Shown in pieces: positions 16,284-22,787 of a DNA stretch of 50,312 bases; position 1 is the first letter of the stretch; each line of letters opens with the position of its first letter. A program made the translations under genes and the position numbers. Source of the DNA: a virus. A model generated the notes under the pieces. That model was not told the DNA's origin, did no database searches, and saw only the letters and a program-made list of their open reading frames with translations. Location of the stretch: the IMG/VR virus record IMGVR_UViG_3300008113_000106, positions 1 through 50,312 of that record; one strand, given 5' to 3'.

Positions 16284-16799
16284 TTACTCCGCTTGTCTGT
16301 GCTTGTTAGGTTGTTCCCACCAAAATTTTACAGGCTTCTCAGAATATATTCCTACAAAATCAGATTGAAACTTAGAAGAGTTACTTTCTACTAAAGCCAC
16401 TGTGTAAATTTTTACTTCTTCAGTAACTTCTTTTAATTTAGAATAAATTCTAGAGAACGTATCACCTGTTTCGACTTCAGAGGACACTACAAAAATTGTA
16501 GTAAAAGCCTTAGACTGCCCTACAACTCCCAAAAGACCATCTGATAACATCTTATAGCTGTCTTTTTTCTCTTTAGTGTCGTCAGAATAAGCTGTATCTA
16601 GGCCGATAATGTTTATCATTTCCCCGTCTTTGCTTAGGCCGTGCGCCAATCTCAACGAAACAATAGAAGAGTAGTCAGGAGACACGTTAATCACTAACGC
16701 TTTAGTAGCAACAAAAGTTTCCTCACTTACTACTTTTTCTTTAATTCTAGAAATCAAGTCCTCAATCAGACTATGTTCTTGCTCATGTGTAATTATCAT
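16284..16799 (-). CDS. Phosphoribosyltransferase-fold protein with altered PRPP loop
   Basis: 171 aa from the ATG at 16799; a TTG further upstream is embedded in the promoter box and unlikely. The region IFVVSSEVETGDTFSRIYSK (about 102-121) aligns with the PRPP loop VVDDVxxTGxTL of type I PRTases, but the two Asp are Ser-Glu. The earlier VINVSPDYSSIVSLRLAHGL fits the first strand-turn-helix, and the C-terminal FVGIYSEKPVKFWWE matches the family ending (D-x-V ... i-x-F-P-W-E). I infer a PRTase fold whose enzymatic activity is uncertain. It diverges from the 203-aa gene across a 67-nt promoter region. Confidence 0.5.
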   Translation of the reverse strand: MIITHEQEHSLIEDLISRIKEKVVSEETFVATKALVINVSPDYSSIVSLRLAHGLSKDGEMINIIGLDTAYSDDTKEKKDSYKMLSDGLLGVVGQSKAFTTIFVVSSEVETGDTFSRIYSKLKEVTEEVKIYTVALVESNSSKFQSDFVGIYSEKPVKFWWEQPNKHRQAE

Positions 16800-16826
16800 A
16801 CTTTTAGTTAGTTTTAAATGCTTATA

Positions 16827-16834
16827 CAAATATA
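16827..16834 (-). promoter_or_regulatory. Divergent promoter, leftward -7 box
   Basis: TATATTTG on the minus strand, giving a leader of about 25 nt before the PRTase-like ATG at 16799. No clear TTGAC at 17 nt. Confidence 0.45.
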
Positions 16835-16854
16835 AAGATATTATTTAATTTTTG

Positions 16855-16862
16855 TATATTTG
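16855..16862 (+). promoter_or_regulatory. Divergent promoter, rightward -7 box
   Basis: TATATTTG on the plus strand, 4 nt before the ATG at 16867, implying a leaderless message. Spaced about 20 nt from the opposing box, so the two promoters likely compete. Confidence 0.5.
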
Positions 16863-16866
16863 CTTT

Positions 16867-17478
16867 ATGTTAAACGCTAACATTCCTCATTTTAAGGCTT
16901 TAGTAAAAAGGTCTTATTTTACTCAAAACCCAAAGGATGTAGAGTTTGACGATGTATACGTTTTTGCCATTCAGAGCGTGGCAGGGAAAATTCTTACCTT
17001 TCATGTAATAACTGATTACGGTATGTTAAGATCACGAGTTCCTATAAGTGAAATCTATATCAAGGAACCTAAAGAAGATATTCCTTTTCACTTTAAACAA
17101 CTTTGGGATTGCTTTTCAGAGAACGTAAGTGTAATTCATTACGACTTTTTGAGCGAACACAGATGTCAAGTAGTTCTTAAAGACGGGACGATGGTGTGGG
17201 CAGCTTACCTCTTTACGATAGATTGGTATAACAATCCTTACAGTGACGAACCTACCGACTACAAAGCAGGACACGTCTTAGTAGCAGATGACGGTTACTT
17301 AATGTGCATGCCGAATAATCGCTTATACTGGAAAGACTCAAACTGGATAACTAAGAAATTCCCTATGGACGTAAAAGAAATAAAGGTAGACAAAGAACTC
17401 TTAACCGTAGAGAACCAAAGCGACAGGTGGGTAAGTGAAGACTCAGACTCTTATTATTATAATTTAAACAAAGAATAA
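16867..17478 (+). CDS. Hypothetical protein, 203 aa, paired with the SET gene
   Basis: The ATG at 16867 is chosen because a longer frame from a TTG at 16852 would begin inside the promoter. The protein is beta-rich with many aromatic residues (HRCQVVLKDGTMVWAAYLF; DDGYLMCMPNNRLYW) and an acidic C-terminus with Tyr repeats (DSDSYYYNLNKE). No family recognised. Its stop overlaps the SET gene start by 1 nt, so the two are probably co-expressed; the protein could be a partner or a substrate, which is only inference. Confidence 0.7.
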   Translation: MLNANIPHFKALVKRSYFTQNPKDVEFDDVYVFAIQSVAGKILTFHVITDYGMLRSRVPISEIYIKEPKEDIPFHFKQLWDCFSENVSVIHYDFLSEHRCQVVLKDGTMVWAAYLFTIDWYNNPYSDEPTDYKAGHVLVADDGYLMCMPNNRLYWKDSNWITKKFPMDVKEIKVDKELLTVENQSDRWVSEDSDSYYYNLNKE

Positions 17479-17855
17479 TGTTACTCGTAGAAACATACAT
17501 AGCAGAATCCCCAGGAAAAGGGATGGGATTATTTTCTGAAAAATTTATCCCAAAAGGTACAGTCATATGGCAATTTGTGGAAGGCTTTGATATTAAAGTC
17601 CACCAAGAAAAGTATGAAACACTAACCAGTGTACAAAAGAAGTTTATAGACACCTACTTCTGGAAAGAAGGGGATTACCTATATTCCTCCTGTGACCACT
17701 CCAGCTTCCAAAACCATAGCAACAACCCCAACTCAATCGGCTTAGACGAAGATAAAATGATAGCCGCAAGAGACATATTCCCCAATGAAGAAATACTAGT
17801 AAGCTATGAAAGCTTTGACGATGACTTTACTCTATATAAAGAAACCCTAAAGTAA
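17478..17855 (+). CDS. SET-domain protein (putative lysine methyltransferase)
   Basis: 125 aa, close to the minimal size of viral SET enzymes. The three family motifs are in order: GKGMGLFS (residues 13-20), the SAM-binding QNHSNNPNS (78-86, equivalent to NHSxxPN), and NEEILVSYESF (103-113, equivalent to GEExxxxY with the active-site Tyr110). The usual Cys after NHS is Asn, and no post-SET cysteines are present. SET enzymes transfer methyl from SAM to protein lysines. The gene is co-transcribed with the 203-aa gene and ends in a strong terminator. Rare in phages; the substrate is unknown (host ribosomal, chromatin or phage proteins are possible). Confidence 0.85.
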   Translation: MLLVETYIAESPGKGMGLFSEKFIPKGTVIWQFVEGFDIKVHQEKYETLTSVQKKFIDTYFWKEGDYLYSSCDHSSFQNHSNNPNSIGLDEDKMIAARDIFPNEEILVSYESFDDDFTLYKETLK

Positions 17856-17896
17856 ACGTTCACCCAAAGTCCTTGTACACGATTTCGTGAAAATCT

Positions 17897-17923
17897 ACCC
17901 CCTTGTAAAATAGGGGGTTTTTT
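17897..17923 (+). terminator. Rho-independent terminator after the SET gene
   Basis: Perfect 7-bp stem ACCCCCT/AGGGGGT with an 8-nt loop followed by TTTTT. A small CACGA/TCGTG hairpin precedes it at 17879-17890. Confidence 0.85.
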
Positions 17924-17929
17924 GTTTAT

Positions 17930-18079
17930 GCCCCCCCTCTCTCAAAATTTTTTCTAACCCCCCCACCAATTATATCCATGGGAGATTGGGGGTATGCATT
18001 TTAAACATCCCCGTATCGCTTCGCCACCGACGGTACCCTCCGTACTTCGTTGGCAACACACCACTAAATATACATAGAT
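17930..18079 (+). promoter_or_regulatory. Structured C/G-rich leader before the 114-aa gene
   Basis: No gene is visible. The stretch contains C7 runs, a hairpin CCCaCCAAT/ATTGGGGG (17962-17992) closed around a CCATGG-containing loop, and an ACGG/CCGT hairpin near 18030. The segment GACGGTACCCT here recurs inside the following gene near 18311. It probably is the promoter and 5' leader of the gene at 18080. Confidence 0.4.
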
Positions 18080-18424
18080 ATGGACAAAACCACAAAAACA
18101 GTTGTTACCCCTGCGAGTCAGGCGTTCAACATCCTCAATCTTGCAAGCGCAAGCATCAATCGTGCTACCTCTCTCGAGAACATCAGCGTTGGCGAGTCAA
18201 TCACAGGTACTCTTGTTAACCTTCAACAGATGCCTCCCATTGACGGCAAACCTGTTTGTCGAATTTACGTGCACTGTCACGAGTTCGACGTGCGCTTCAA
18301 CGCTCTCCTCGACGGTACCCTTAGCGAAAACATTTCGCGGAAAAACGCCGACATCGACCTCGTCTTCCGCGGCATCAACAACGTGCGCGGTACTTCGTAT
18401 CCCAAGTTCTCCGTGTTGTTCTAA
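18080..18424 (+). CDS. Hypothetical protein with atypical G+C-rich codons, 114 aa
   Basis: The gene uses C- and G-ending codons (AAC, TTC, ATC, GAC, CTC, CGC, GCG) unlike its AT-rich neighbours; by my count 34 of 60 bases in 18301-18360 are G/C. The product is mostly beta with VGESITGTLVNLQQ, VCRIYVHCHEFDVRFNALL and YPKFSVLF, a pattern that could be an OB-like barrel, hence possibly nucleic-acid binding; I do not recognise a family. It is flanked by a structured leader and a large G+C-rich hairpin and stands alone. Likely acquired from another replicon or under translational selection for strong expression. Competing frames over the same bases are shadows. Confidence 0.65.
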   Translation: MDKTTKTVVTPASQAFNILNLASASINRATSLENISVGESITGTLVNLQQMPPIDGKPVCRIYVHCHEFDVRFNALLDGTLSENISRKNADIDLVFRGINNVRGTSYPKFSVLF

Positions 18425-18437
18425 CGCGGAGTACTTT

Positions 18438-18486
18438 CTCTCCGACATCTTCTCGGCAAGCCTCTTCGCGGGGGCCTGTCGGGGAG
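18438..18486 (+). terminator. Large G+C-rich hairpin after the 114-aa gene
   Basis: CTCTCCGACA pairs with TGTCGGGGAG over 10 bp (one G-T), and inside it GCCTC pairs with GGGGC around TTCGCG. The T-run after it is short (GTTTTGG), so it may act as a terminator, RNA-stabilising structure or part of the neighbouring origin-like region. Confidence 0.5.
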
Positions 18487-18518
18487 ATGTTTTGGGGGGA
18501 TATCTCTTCAAAGTGACA

Positions 18519-18760
18519 GTGAATGTATCGAATACTAAAATATTCTGTAGTAATTTACTGTAATTTAAGGGTTTTGTTTAACTTTTGTGGTCTCAGCACG
18601 GTAATATTTGTGACCTCTGTCTGAAAAAGTTAAACAAAATGATAGAATACTATCACTCTTTTGTTTCTTTTTATCTTGTTTCTTTGAATTATCTGTGGAT
18701 GTATCGGAAAAGTATGCATCGAAACAACCCAATATCGGCACGTGGATGTATCGAACATAC
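18519..18760 (+). repeat. Iterons GTGRATGTATCGRA, three copies plus one degenerate
   Basis: Copies start at 18519 (GTGAATGTATCGAA), 18695 (GTGGATGTATCGGA) and 18742 (GTGGATGTATCGAA), all in the same orientation; a weaker ATGCATCGAAAC lies at 18714-18725 next to the second. The conserved core is ATGTATCG. Direct, same-strand spacing is irregular (176 and 47 nt). Confidence 0.7.
18572..18639. repeat. Perfect 15-bp inverted repeat
   Basis: TTTTGTTTAACTTTT (18572-18586) and its exact reverse complement (18625-18639) enclose 38 nt with an inner GGTC/GACC pair. Immediately adjacent is the 6-bp hairpin TGATAG-AATA-CTATCA. It could extrude as a cruciform or be bound by a dimeric protein. Confidence 0.85.
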
Positions 18761-18927
18761 ATTTACTCTAAACAATTGTAAATTAACGAGTTGCAAGCGC
18801 AACAAAAGGGGGGTCTAAACCTCTCCACCTTTAATCTGTTCCATCTAATAGGCTATAACCGATTGGTATGAGGATTATATAGCATTAAGATTATTAAACT
18901 AAAAACTAAACCACTAAAAAATAAACT

Positions 18928-19152
18928 ATGAAAAACACTAAACTTATGGTAATGGTTGTCCTTACCTTTATTATTACTTGGGTACTATTGGGTACCTTGT
19001 CATTCCTTCTAAGCGATTCTTCCCTTAGAGATTGTTTAACTGAGAATGGATTGATATTCTTCCTTATTATGTTTGGTTGGATACCTTCTGTTGTAGTAGG
19101 GTGTGACTACAATGAAAAGCTAAATAAAGAAACTGATGGACAAGTCTATTAA
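18928..19152 (+). CDS. Small two-TM membrane protein, 74 aa
   Basis: Two hydrophobic segments (about residues 6-29 and 41-58; MVMVVLTFIITWVLLGTLSF and LIFFLIMFGWIPSVVVG) separated by a polar loop with DCLTEN. It follows an ACTAAA-rich leader and overlaps the next small membrane gene by 17 nt. Function unknown; small early phage membrane proteins often alter the host envelope or exclude other phages, but nothing specific is visible. Confidence 0.65.
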   Translation: MKNTKLMVMVVLTFIITWVLLGTLSFLLSDSSLRDCLTENGLIFFLIMFGWIPSVVVGCDYNEKLNKETDGQVY

Positions 19153-19312
19153 GTATCTTACCTATCTCCTAATACTGACGAGCATTGTTTCGTTGGTATT
19201 AGGGTATTTCTATCCCGATAGTAAGCAAATTTTCCTATTGCTTTCTTTGGTAGGATTGATTCCCAGTATATGTGTACTGATTCTTATCGATAAACCAACT
19301 AAGGGGGCTTAG
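19136..19312 (+). CDS. Small two-TM membrane protein, 58 aa
   Basis: An ATG-started frame of 59 codons overlapping the previous gene's end by 17 nt. Hydrophobic segments at about residues 8-25 (LTYLLILTSIVSLVLGYF) and 32-51 (IFLLLSLVGLIPSICVLILI). The second segment's GLIPS pattern resembles WIPSV of the upstream protein, so the two may be diverged duplicates or partners in one complex. The stop codon lies within a terminator-like hairpin. Confidence 0.6.
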   Translation: MDKSIKYLTYLLILTSIVSLVLGYFYPDSKQIFLLLSLVGLIPSICVLILIDKPTKGA

Positions 19313-19321
19313 GCTCCCTTT
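19301..19321 (+). terminator. Hairpin at the end of the membrane-protein pair
   Basis: AAGGGgGC-TTAG-GCtCCCTT, followed by TACTTT. It overlaps the stop codon of the 58-aa gene. Weak T-tract, so possibly an attenuator. Confidence 0.5.
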
Positions 19322-19347
19322 ACTTTAAACTAAACTAAAATACAGAT

Positions 19348-19545
19348 ATGGAAAACACTTTTCAATTAACCGATGAACATACTACTATGTTAGATAGTAT
19401 GAATGATGAACTTAAAGCCGCAGCTAAACAAGTTGTTGATACTCTTGGTTACTATCAATCTATTCAGTTCTTTATGGATGAACTTGATATGGACGAAAGT
19501 AAAGCAAAGCTATTAGCTGATCTTGGATGCTATGTAATTGACTAA
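19348..19545 (+). CDS. Hypothetical acidic protein, 65 aa
   Basis: A helical, acidic protein (FFMDELDMDESKAKLLADLG) preceded by an ACTAAACTAAAA leader. The 70-aa gene begins 3 nt after its stop. No recognised domain. Confidence 0.5.
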   Translation: MENTFQLTDEHTTMLDSMNDELKAAAKQVVDTLGYYQSIQFFMDELDMDESKAKLLADLGCYVID

Positions 19546-19548
19546 GGT

Positions 19549-19761
19549 ATGAATAAATTTATAGTATTCTCTACCTTAAGCCAAGCAAAGAACTTCATTA
19601 AGCGAAACCTTCCTACTCAATCTTCTAACGATGGGTGTGGGTGTTGCTATAGTGATTCCTATCCCTTGATTCAGGGTAAGCGAATCGTTTACTTACAGCA
19701 GTATTGTTCTGTAGGTAATCTAACTACTCAAGTAACTGTCATTGGCAGATACAAAAGATAA
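19549..19761 (+). CDS. Hypothetical Cys-containing protein, 70 aa
   Basis: Contains the cluster GCGCCYSDSYP near residues 29-39 plus a later Cys, and an N-terminal basic helix (SQAKNFIKRNLP). The cysteines could bind metal. It follows the 65-aa gene by 3 nt. Family not recognised. Confidence 0.5.
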   Translation: MNKFIVFSTLSQAKNFIKRNLPTQSSNDGCGCCYSDSYPLIQGKRIVYLQQYCSVGNLTTQVTVIGRYKR

Positions 19762-19854
19762 ACATTCTACTGGCTATAGAGTGTAGATAATGTCGTGATT
19801 GGCCACACGTCAAGGCAAATGAAGATGTCTTCGAAATACAAAGAGGTTTCTAAA

Positions 19855-19885
19855 GGGGGTTAGTGAACTAATGATCTAATCCCCC
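19855..19885 (+). terminator. Terminator-like hairpin upstream of the 131-aa gene
   Basis: GGGGGTTAG pairs with CTAATCCCCC with one bulged A; followed by ATCTTTACTTT. The 90 nt before it (19762-19854) show no gene, only weak CTAC/GTAG and GTG/CAC pairings. Confidence 0.6.
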
Positions 19886-19919
19886 ATCTTTACTTTATAC
19901 CTAAGGGTATAATACTAAC

Positions 19920-19975
19920 TAGTATAAAACAAACTAAAACTAAACTAAATAAAACAAACTTAAAATTGCTACATC
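19920..19975 (+). promoter_or_regulatory. A-rich ACTAAA-repeat leader
   Basis: Four ACTAAA-like units precede the ATG at 19976 with no Shine-Dalgarno sequence. The same style of leader occurs before many plus-strand genes (18928, 19348, 20397, 21059, 21807, 24596, 27000, 39299, 42935) and probably keeps the initiation site unstructured and A-rich. Confidence 0.5.
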
Positions 19976-20371
19976 ATGAGACCAAGAATCACCAAACTAA
20001 AGCAAACATCAGAGAAGGTTTCTCTAGATCATTTGCGTGCTTTCCAAATCAAAGCAAGAAACTACGAACAAATCAAAGACAAACTTAAAGAGTATGAAAG
20101 AATCCGTCATCAGGAAATCATTCATATGTTTAAGACTATGTCTTACAACACAGAGTTAAATGAAAGACGAGACTGTCGTCAACTTTCCAAAGTATCTACC
20201 AAAGAAACTATTATTAATGTTAATCGCACTGTCGTTGTGCCTACATCCTATCAAGTGATGAACGATGCTGTCTTGGGTATGTACAGAGTGGGAAAGAATT
20301 TCGTTAAGCGAAAAATCAGAAGGCCAGAAGTCGTGCCTGTAATCGACTGGAACACATTATCAATTATCTAA
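19976..20371 (+). CDS. Basic hypothetical protein, 131 aa
   Basis: A Lys/Arg-rich protein with a helical, possibly coiled N-terminal half (IKARNYEQIKDKLKEYERIRH) and a basic segment near the end (GKNFVKRKIRRPEVVPVIDW). The composition suggests nucleic-acid or ribosome contact, but no domain is recognised. It sits directly before the SSB-like gene. Confidence 0.55.
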   Translation: MRPRITKLKQTSEKVSLDHLRAFQIKARNYEQIKDKLKEYERIRHQEIIHMFKTMSYNTELNERRDCRQLSKVSTKETIINVNRTVVVPTSYQVMNDAVLGMYRVGKNFVKRKIRRPEVVPVIDWNTLSII

Positions 20372-20396
20372 CAAACTAAAAAACTAAAAAACAATC

Positions 20397-20990
20397 ATGA
20401 CAAACTTAACTTACGATCAACTAAAAAACACCAACCTTGCATTCGCTTCTAAAGCCTACCGTAACGGTGGAGACAAAGCACCTATCACAGTAATGTTCGA
20501 ATGCTATCTTCCTGTTGCACAATCTGCAAAGCAACGTATGATTTCTCGTGCATTGGGTAGCAATATCCTTTCACGTAGAACATATAATTTACCTTACAAA
20601 GAAGATAAGTTTTTACAAGACTTCGGTATGAATCCTGATACTATCACAGGTGCTTACGATAAAGCAGTTGAACTTAACGTATCTGTACGTGATCTATACG
20701 GAGAAGACTTAATTATTCGTCGTATTGATTCAACAGATGACTCTGCTGTTAGAGACGAAGACGGTAAGTTAAAAGCAGGATGGTCTGTGAAGACAGTTAA
20801 CGGTGTGGAATTGACTTACGAAGGTGCACTTATCTACAGCACTACAGACTTCGGTGATGTAGGCGAAGGTGATGTACGTTTGAAGCAAGATCAAACACCT
20901 GAAATGCTTAACGCTCCTTTGAAGAAGTCACTTACTTCTATTAAAGAGAACACAGTAAAGGCAGCAGTTCAAGAAGAAGCACCTTTCTAA
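20397..20990 (+). CDS. Putative ssDNA-binding-type protein with SSB-like tail, 197 aa
   Basis: The C-terminus VQEEAPF imitates the acidic-hydrophobic tip (DDIPF) by which single-strand binding proteins recruit partners. The body is mixed alpha/beta without cysteines, with conserved-looking ITVMFECYLPVAQSAKQRM and GVELTYEGALIYSTTDFG. Codon use is smoother (more GCT, CGT, GGT) than in neighbours, a sign of strong expression, and a strong terminator follows. Either an SSB or another abundant early DNA-binding protein; a second SSB-like protein is encoded at 35879. Confidence 0.5.
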   Translation: MTNLTYDQLKNTNLAFASKAYRNGGDKAPITVMFECYLPVAQSAKQRMISRALGSNILSRRTYNLPYKEDKFLQDFGMNPDTITGAYDKAVELNVSVRDLYGEDLIIRRIDSTDDSAVRDEDGKLKAGWSVKTVNGVELTYEGALIYSTTDFGDVGEGDVRLKQDQTPEMLNAPLKKSLTSIKENTVKAAVQEEAPF

Positions 20991-21006
20991 AAGTAACCTA
21001 ATAACA

Positions 21007-21036
21007 TAGTGGGGGAGAAATCTCCCACTATTTTTT
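21007..21036 (+). terminator. Terminator after the 197-aa gene
   Basis: TAGTGGG/CCCACTA stem with a GGAGAAATCT loop followed by TTTTTT. Confidence 0.85.
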
Positions 21037-21058
21037 AATTAAACTAAATAAAAAGTGT

Positions 21059-21349
21059 ATGAATAACTATATTGCTATTAAAGAAACAACCCGTGGATTT
21101 TCTAAAGAATTCATTGATCAAGGATTTTGTCTAACTCTAACTAATGGAGTTTATGTAAGCGTTAAATTTGGATTTGGTTCTTATTCAGACGAAGGTAAAT
21201 CAACTGCAGAAGTTGCTATTATTGACAACGAAGAAAGTTGGTACATTTTTAATGACGGACAATTATTAAAATCTGATGGAACTGACATCAATCCTCGTAT
21301 AACTACTGATGAATTAGTAGATATATTAGTGCTTGCTAAAGCACTTTAA
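21059..21349 (+). CDS. Hypothetical protein, 96 aa
   Basis: A small alpha/beta protein: strands FCLTLTNGVYVSVKFGFG and STAEVAIIDNEESWYIF, and a C-terminal helix TTDELVDILVLAKAL. It starts after an ACTAAA leader and ends 5 nt before tRNA-Glu. No family recognised. Confidence 0.55.
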   Translation: MNNYIAIKETTRGFSKEFIDQGFCLTLTNGVYVSVKFGFGSYSDEGKSTAEVAIIDNEESWYIFNDGQLLKSDGTDINPRITTDELVDILVLAKAL

Positions 21350-21354
21350 TTTAT

Positions 21355-21426
21355 GGCCCTTTCGTCTAATGGTAGGACAACAAGATTTCATCTTGGAGAA
21401 GGTTGGTTCGAATCCACCAGGGGCTA
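21355..21426 (+). tRNA. tRNA-Glu (anticodon UUC)
   Basis: 72-nt cloverleaf: acceptor GGCCCTT/AGGGGCT with two G-T pairs, D stem GTCT/GGAC, anticodon loop ATTTCAT (anticodon TTC), T arm with GGTTCGAATCC. CCA not encoded. Confidence 0.93.
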
Positions 21427-21529
21427 CAAAAGGTTTTTGCAATTGTACCTTACACTGTAGAGTGTATTAATCAATCTGTATTTAGTGGTGTAGTAAGGGG
21501 TCAGAAATGGCCCCTTTTAAATTAAACCT
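21427..21529 (+). other. Structured spacer after tRNA-Glu with a terminator
   Basis: No gene. The spacer holds a perfect TACACT-GTAG-AGTGTA hairpin near 21449-21464 and a terminator AAGGGG..CCCCTT (21495-21516) with a GAAA tetraloop and a TTTTAAA tail. Probably the tRNA 3' trailer and its transcript end. Confidence 0.6.
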
Positions 21530-21772
21530 ATGATAGACACACATAAGAAACACATTAAAATAGCAGTGTATGATTCGGAGAATCAAGTGCTATTGCTTAA
21601 CATTACTTCCGACTTAGGAAATGTAACTGAATTAATTGTCGACTCTGACTCATTCAATCGTTGGATGGAAGGCGATTTGATTCAACGCTGTTTGCCAGAA
21701 CTTGATATAGTAACAAGAGAACTGTTAATATCAGGTATGGATCCTATTACACAAAAAGAAATTTTCGCTTAA
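21530..21772 (+). CDS. Hypothetical protein, 80 aa
   Basis: A short beta-alpha protein (IKIAVYDSENQVLLLNITSD) with an acidic middle. It begins right after the terminator downstream of tRNA-Glu and is followed by a long ACTAAA leader for the ParB-like gene. Function unknown. Confidence 0.5.
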   Translation: MIDTHKKHIKIAVYDSENQVLLLNITSDLGNVTELIVDSDSFNRWMEGDLIQRCLPELDIVTRELLISGMDPITQKEIFA

Positions 21773-21806
21773 CTAAAACTAAACTAAACTAACTAATAAT
21801 CGAACT

Positions 21807-22739
21807 ATGAAAAATTCACAAGCAACAATCGAAAAAATTGAAAAAACAACCAAAGCATTGAAGTCTGTCTTTTCTAAAGAAAGAAAGGCTAAACGTAATG
21901 CAAAAGTGAATCTTGAGTCAAGAAAGACAAGGATTACACTAGCTGACAAACTTTATTTTGAGTATCAAAAACAAATTGCTCAAGACATTAATTACCCTTT
22001 GAAGAATATGAAGTTCATATCTTCTGAAATTCCTTTAGAGTTTCTAGATAGTCTTAACAGAGACGTTATCGCTTCACATAGTGGTAAGCTAGGAAAGTCT
22101 ATGACTTTTATGGGAAATATTCGTCCCATTGTAGTTACTAAGATGAAGTATAAGTTTAATTCTTACAAGTATTATATTATTGATGGTCAAAATGCTTACA
22201 CAGCTTTAAAAAGTCTTGGTGTAACAGAGATACCTGTAGTAGAAGTTCCTGTTAGATCCCTTGAGTCATTAGTTGAGACCATTGCTTTATTAAATGCTTC
22301 TTCAAAGTCTTGGACTCTTAAGGATTATGTAATTGCTTGGTCAAACATCCACGAAGATTACAATGTACTTAATAGTTTGTACGAAAAGTATGATATGGAG
22401 TTAAGTATTATTGCTGCTATTGCTACAGGTAGCACAGTAGCTAACGCTTCACCAGGTACAAAGCTTATTAAGACAGGTAGATTTAGAATCTTAAATCTTG
22501 AAGAGACAGATCAGAAACTTTCTGACATCAATGAAGTTCTTAATGTATTACCTCGTATGGATAGAGCAGCTAACCGTTACTTTATTCTTTCTCTTCTTAA
22601 TGTGTTTAATGAAATTACCTACACTCGTAAGCATCATAAGCAACTTTTGAAATACGTGGAAGGTAACAAAGAAACGCTAAAGTTTGCGTTAAATAACGTG
22701 AATGAGTTGAAAGAATACTTACTTCGTGCTTTTAATTAA
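21807..22739 (+). CDS. ParB/Srx-fold domain protein, 310 aa
   Basis: Residues about 105-150 (GNIRPIVVTKMKYKF ... YYIIDGQNAYTALKSLGVTE with IPVVEV) match the ParB N-terminal domain: a strand, the DGQxRxxALxxLG-like loop, and a valine-rich strand; here Asn-Ala-Tyr replaces His/Arg-Arg. The rest is helical. Such domains bind or hydrolyse CTP or act as DNA nucleases or DNA-binding modules in phages. No ParA is adjacent, so plasmid-type partition is unlikely. The N-terminus is a basic helix (FSKERKAKRNAKVNLESRK) that could bind nucleic acid. Domain call good; role open. Confidence 0.7.
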   Translation: MKNSQATIEKIEKTTKALKSVFSKERKAKRNAKVNLESRKTRITLADKLYFEYQKQIAQDINYPLKNMKFISSEIPLEFLDSLNRDVIASHSGKLGKSMTFMGNIRPIVVTKMKYKFNSYKYYIIDGQNAYTALKSLGVTEIPVVEVPVRSLESLVETIALLNASSKSWTLKDYVIAWSNIHEDYNVLNSLYEKYDMELSIIAAIATGSTVANASPGTKLIKTGRFRILNLEETDQKLSDINEVLNVLPRMDRAANRYFILSLLNVFNEITYTRKHHKQLLKYVEGNKETLKFALNNVNELKEYLLRAFN

Positions 22740-22787
22740 GAAATAAATTAACTATATTAGTGAATATTTAACCAACAATAACATCAT

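Larger units (their letters stand above)
18500..18830. other. Origin-like non-coding region (candidate replication origin)
   Basis: About 500 bp between 18425 and 18927 encode no credible protein. It holds a perfect 15-bp inverted repeat, GTGRATGTATCG iterons, small hairpins (GAATA/TATTC at 18530-18547, TGATAG/CTATCA at 18640-18655, GTTGC/GCAAC at 18790-18803) and AT-rich tracts. The iterons contain TGTGGAT/CGTGGAT, which resembles the complement of the DnaA box TTATCCACA. The phage encodes a DnaA-domain-IV protein (37729-38373). Together these suggest a replication origin; a transcriptional operator region is the alternative. Confidence 0.45.

Noticed and set aside
17986-18563. Overlapping frames around the 114-aa gene (plus and minus, 77-153 codons)
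   Set aside because: They cover the same G+C-rich bases; long spurious frames are expected in such composition. The 114-aa frame has the ATG with a clean leader and the most protein-like sequence.
18519-18760. CRISPR-like array
   Set aside because: Only three to four irregularly spaced short repeats with no uniform spacers; iterons fit better, and no other array or cas gene is visible.
21807-22739. ParB partition system (plasmid-like prophage)
   Set aside because: Only the ParB/Srx-like domain is present; there is no ParA ATPase or parS repeats next to it.
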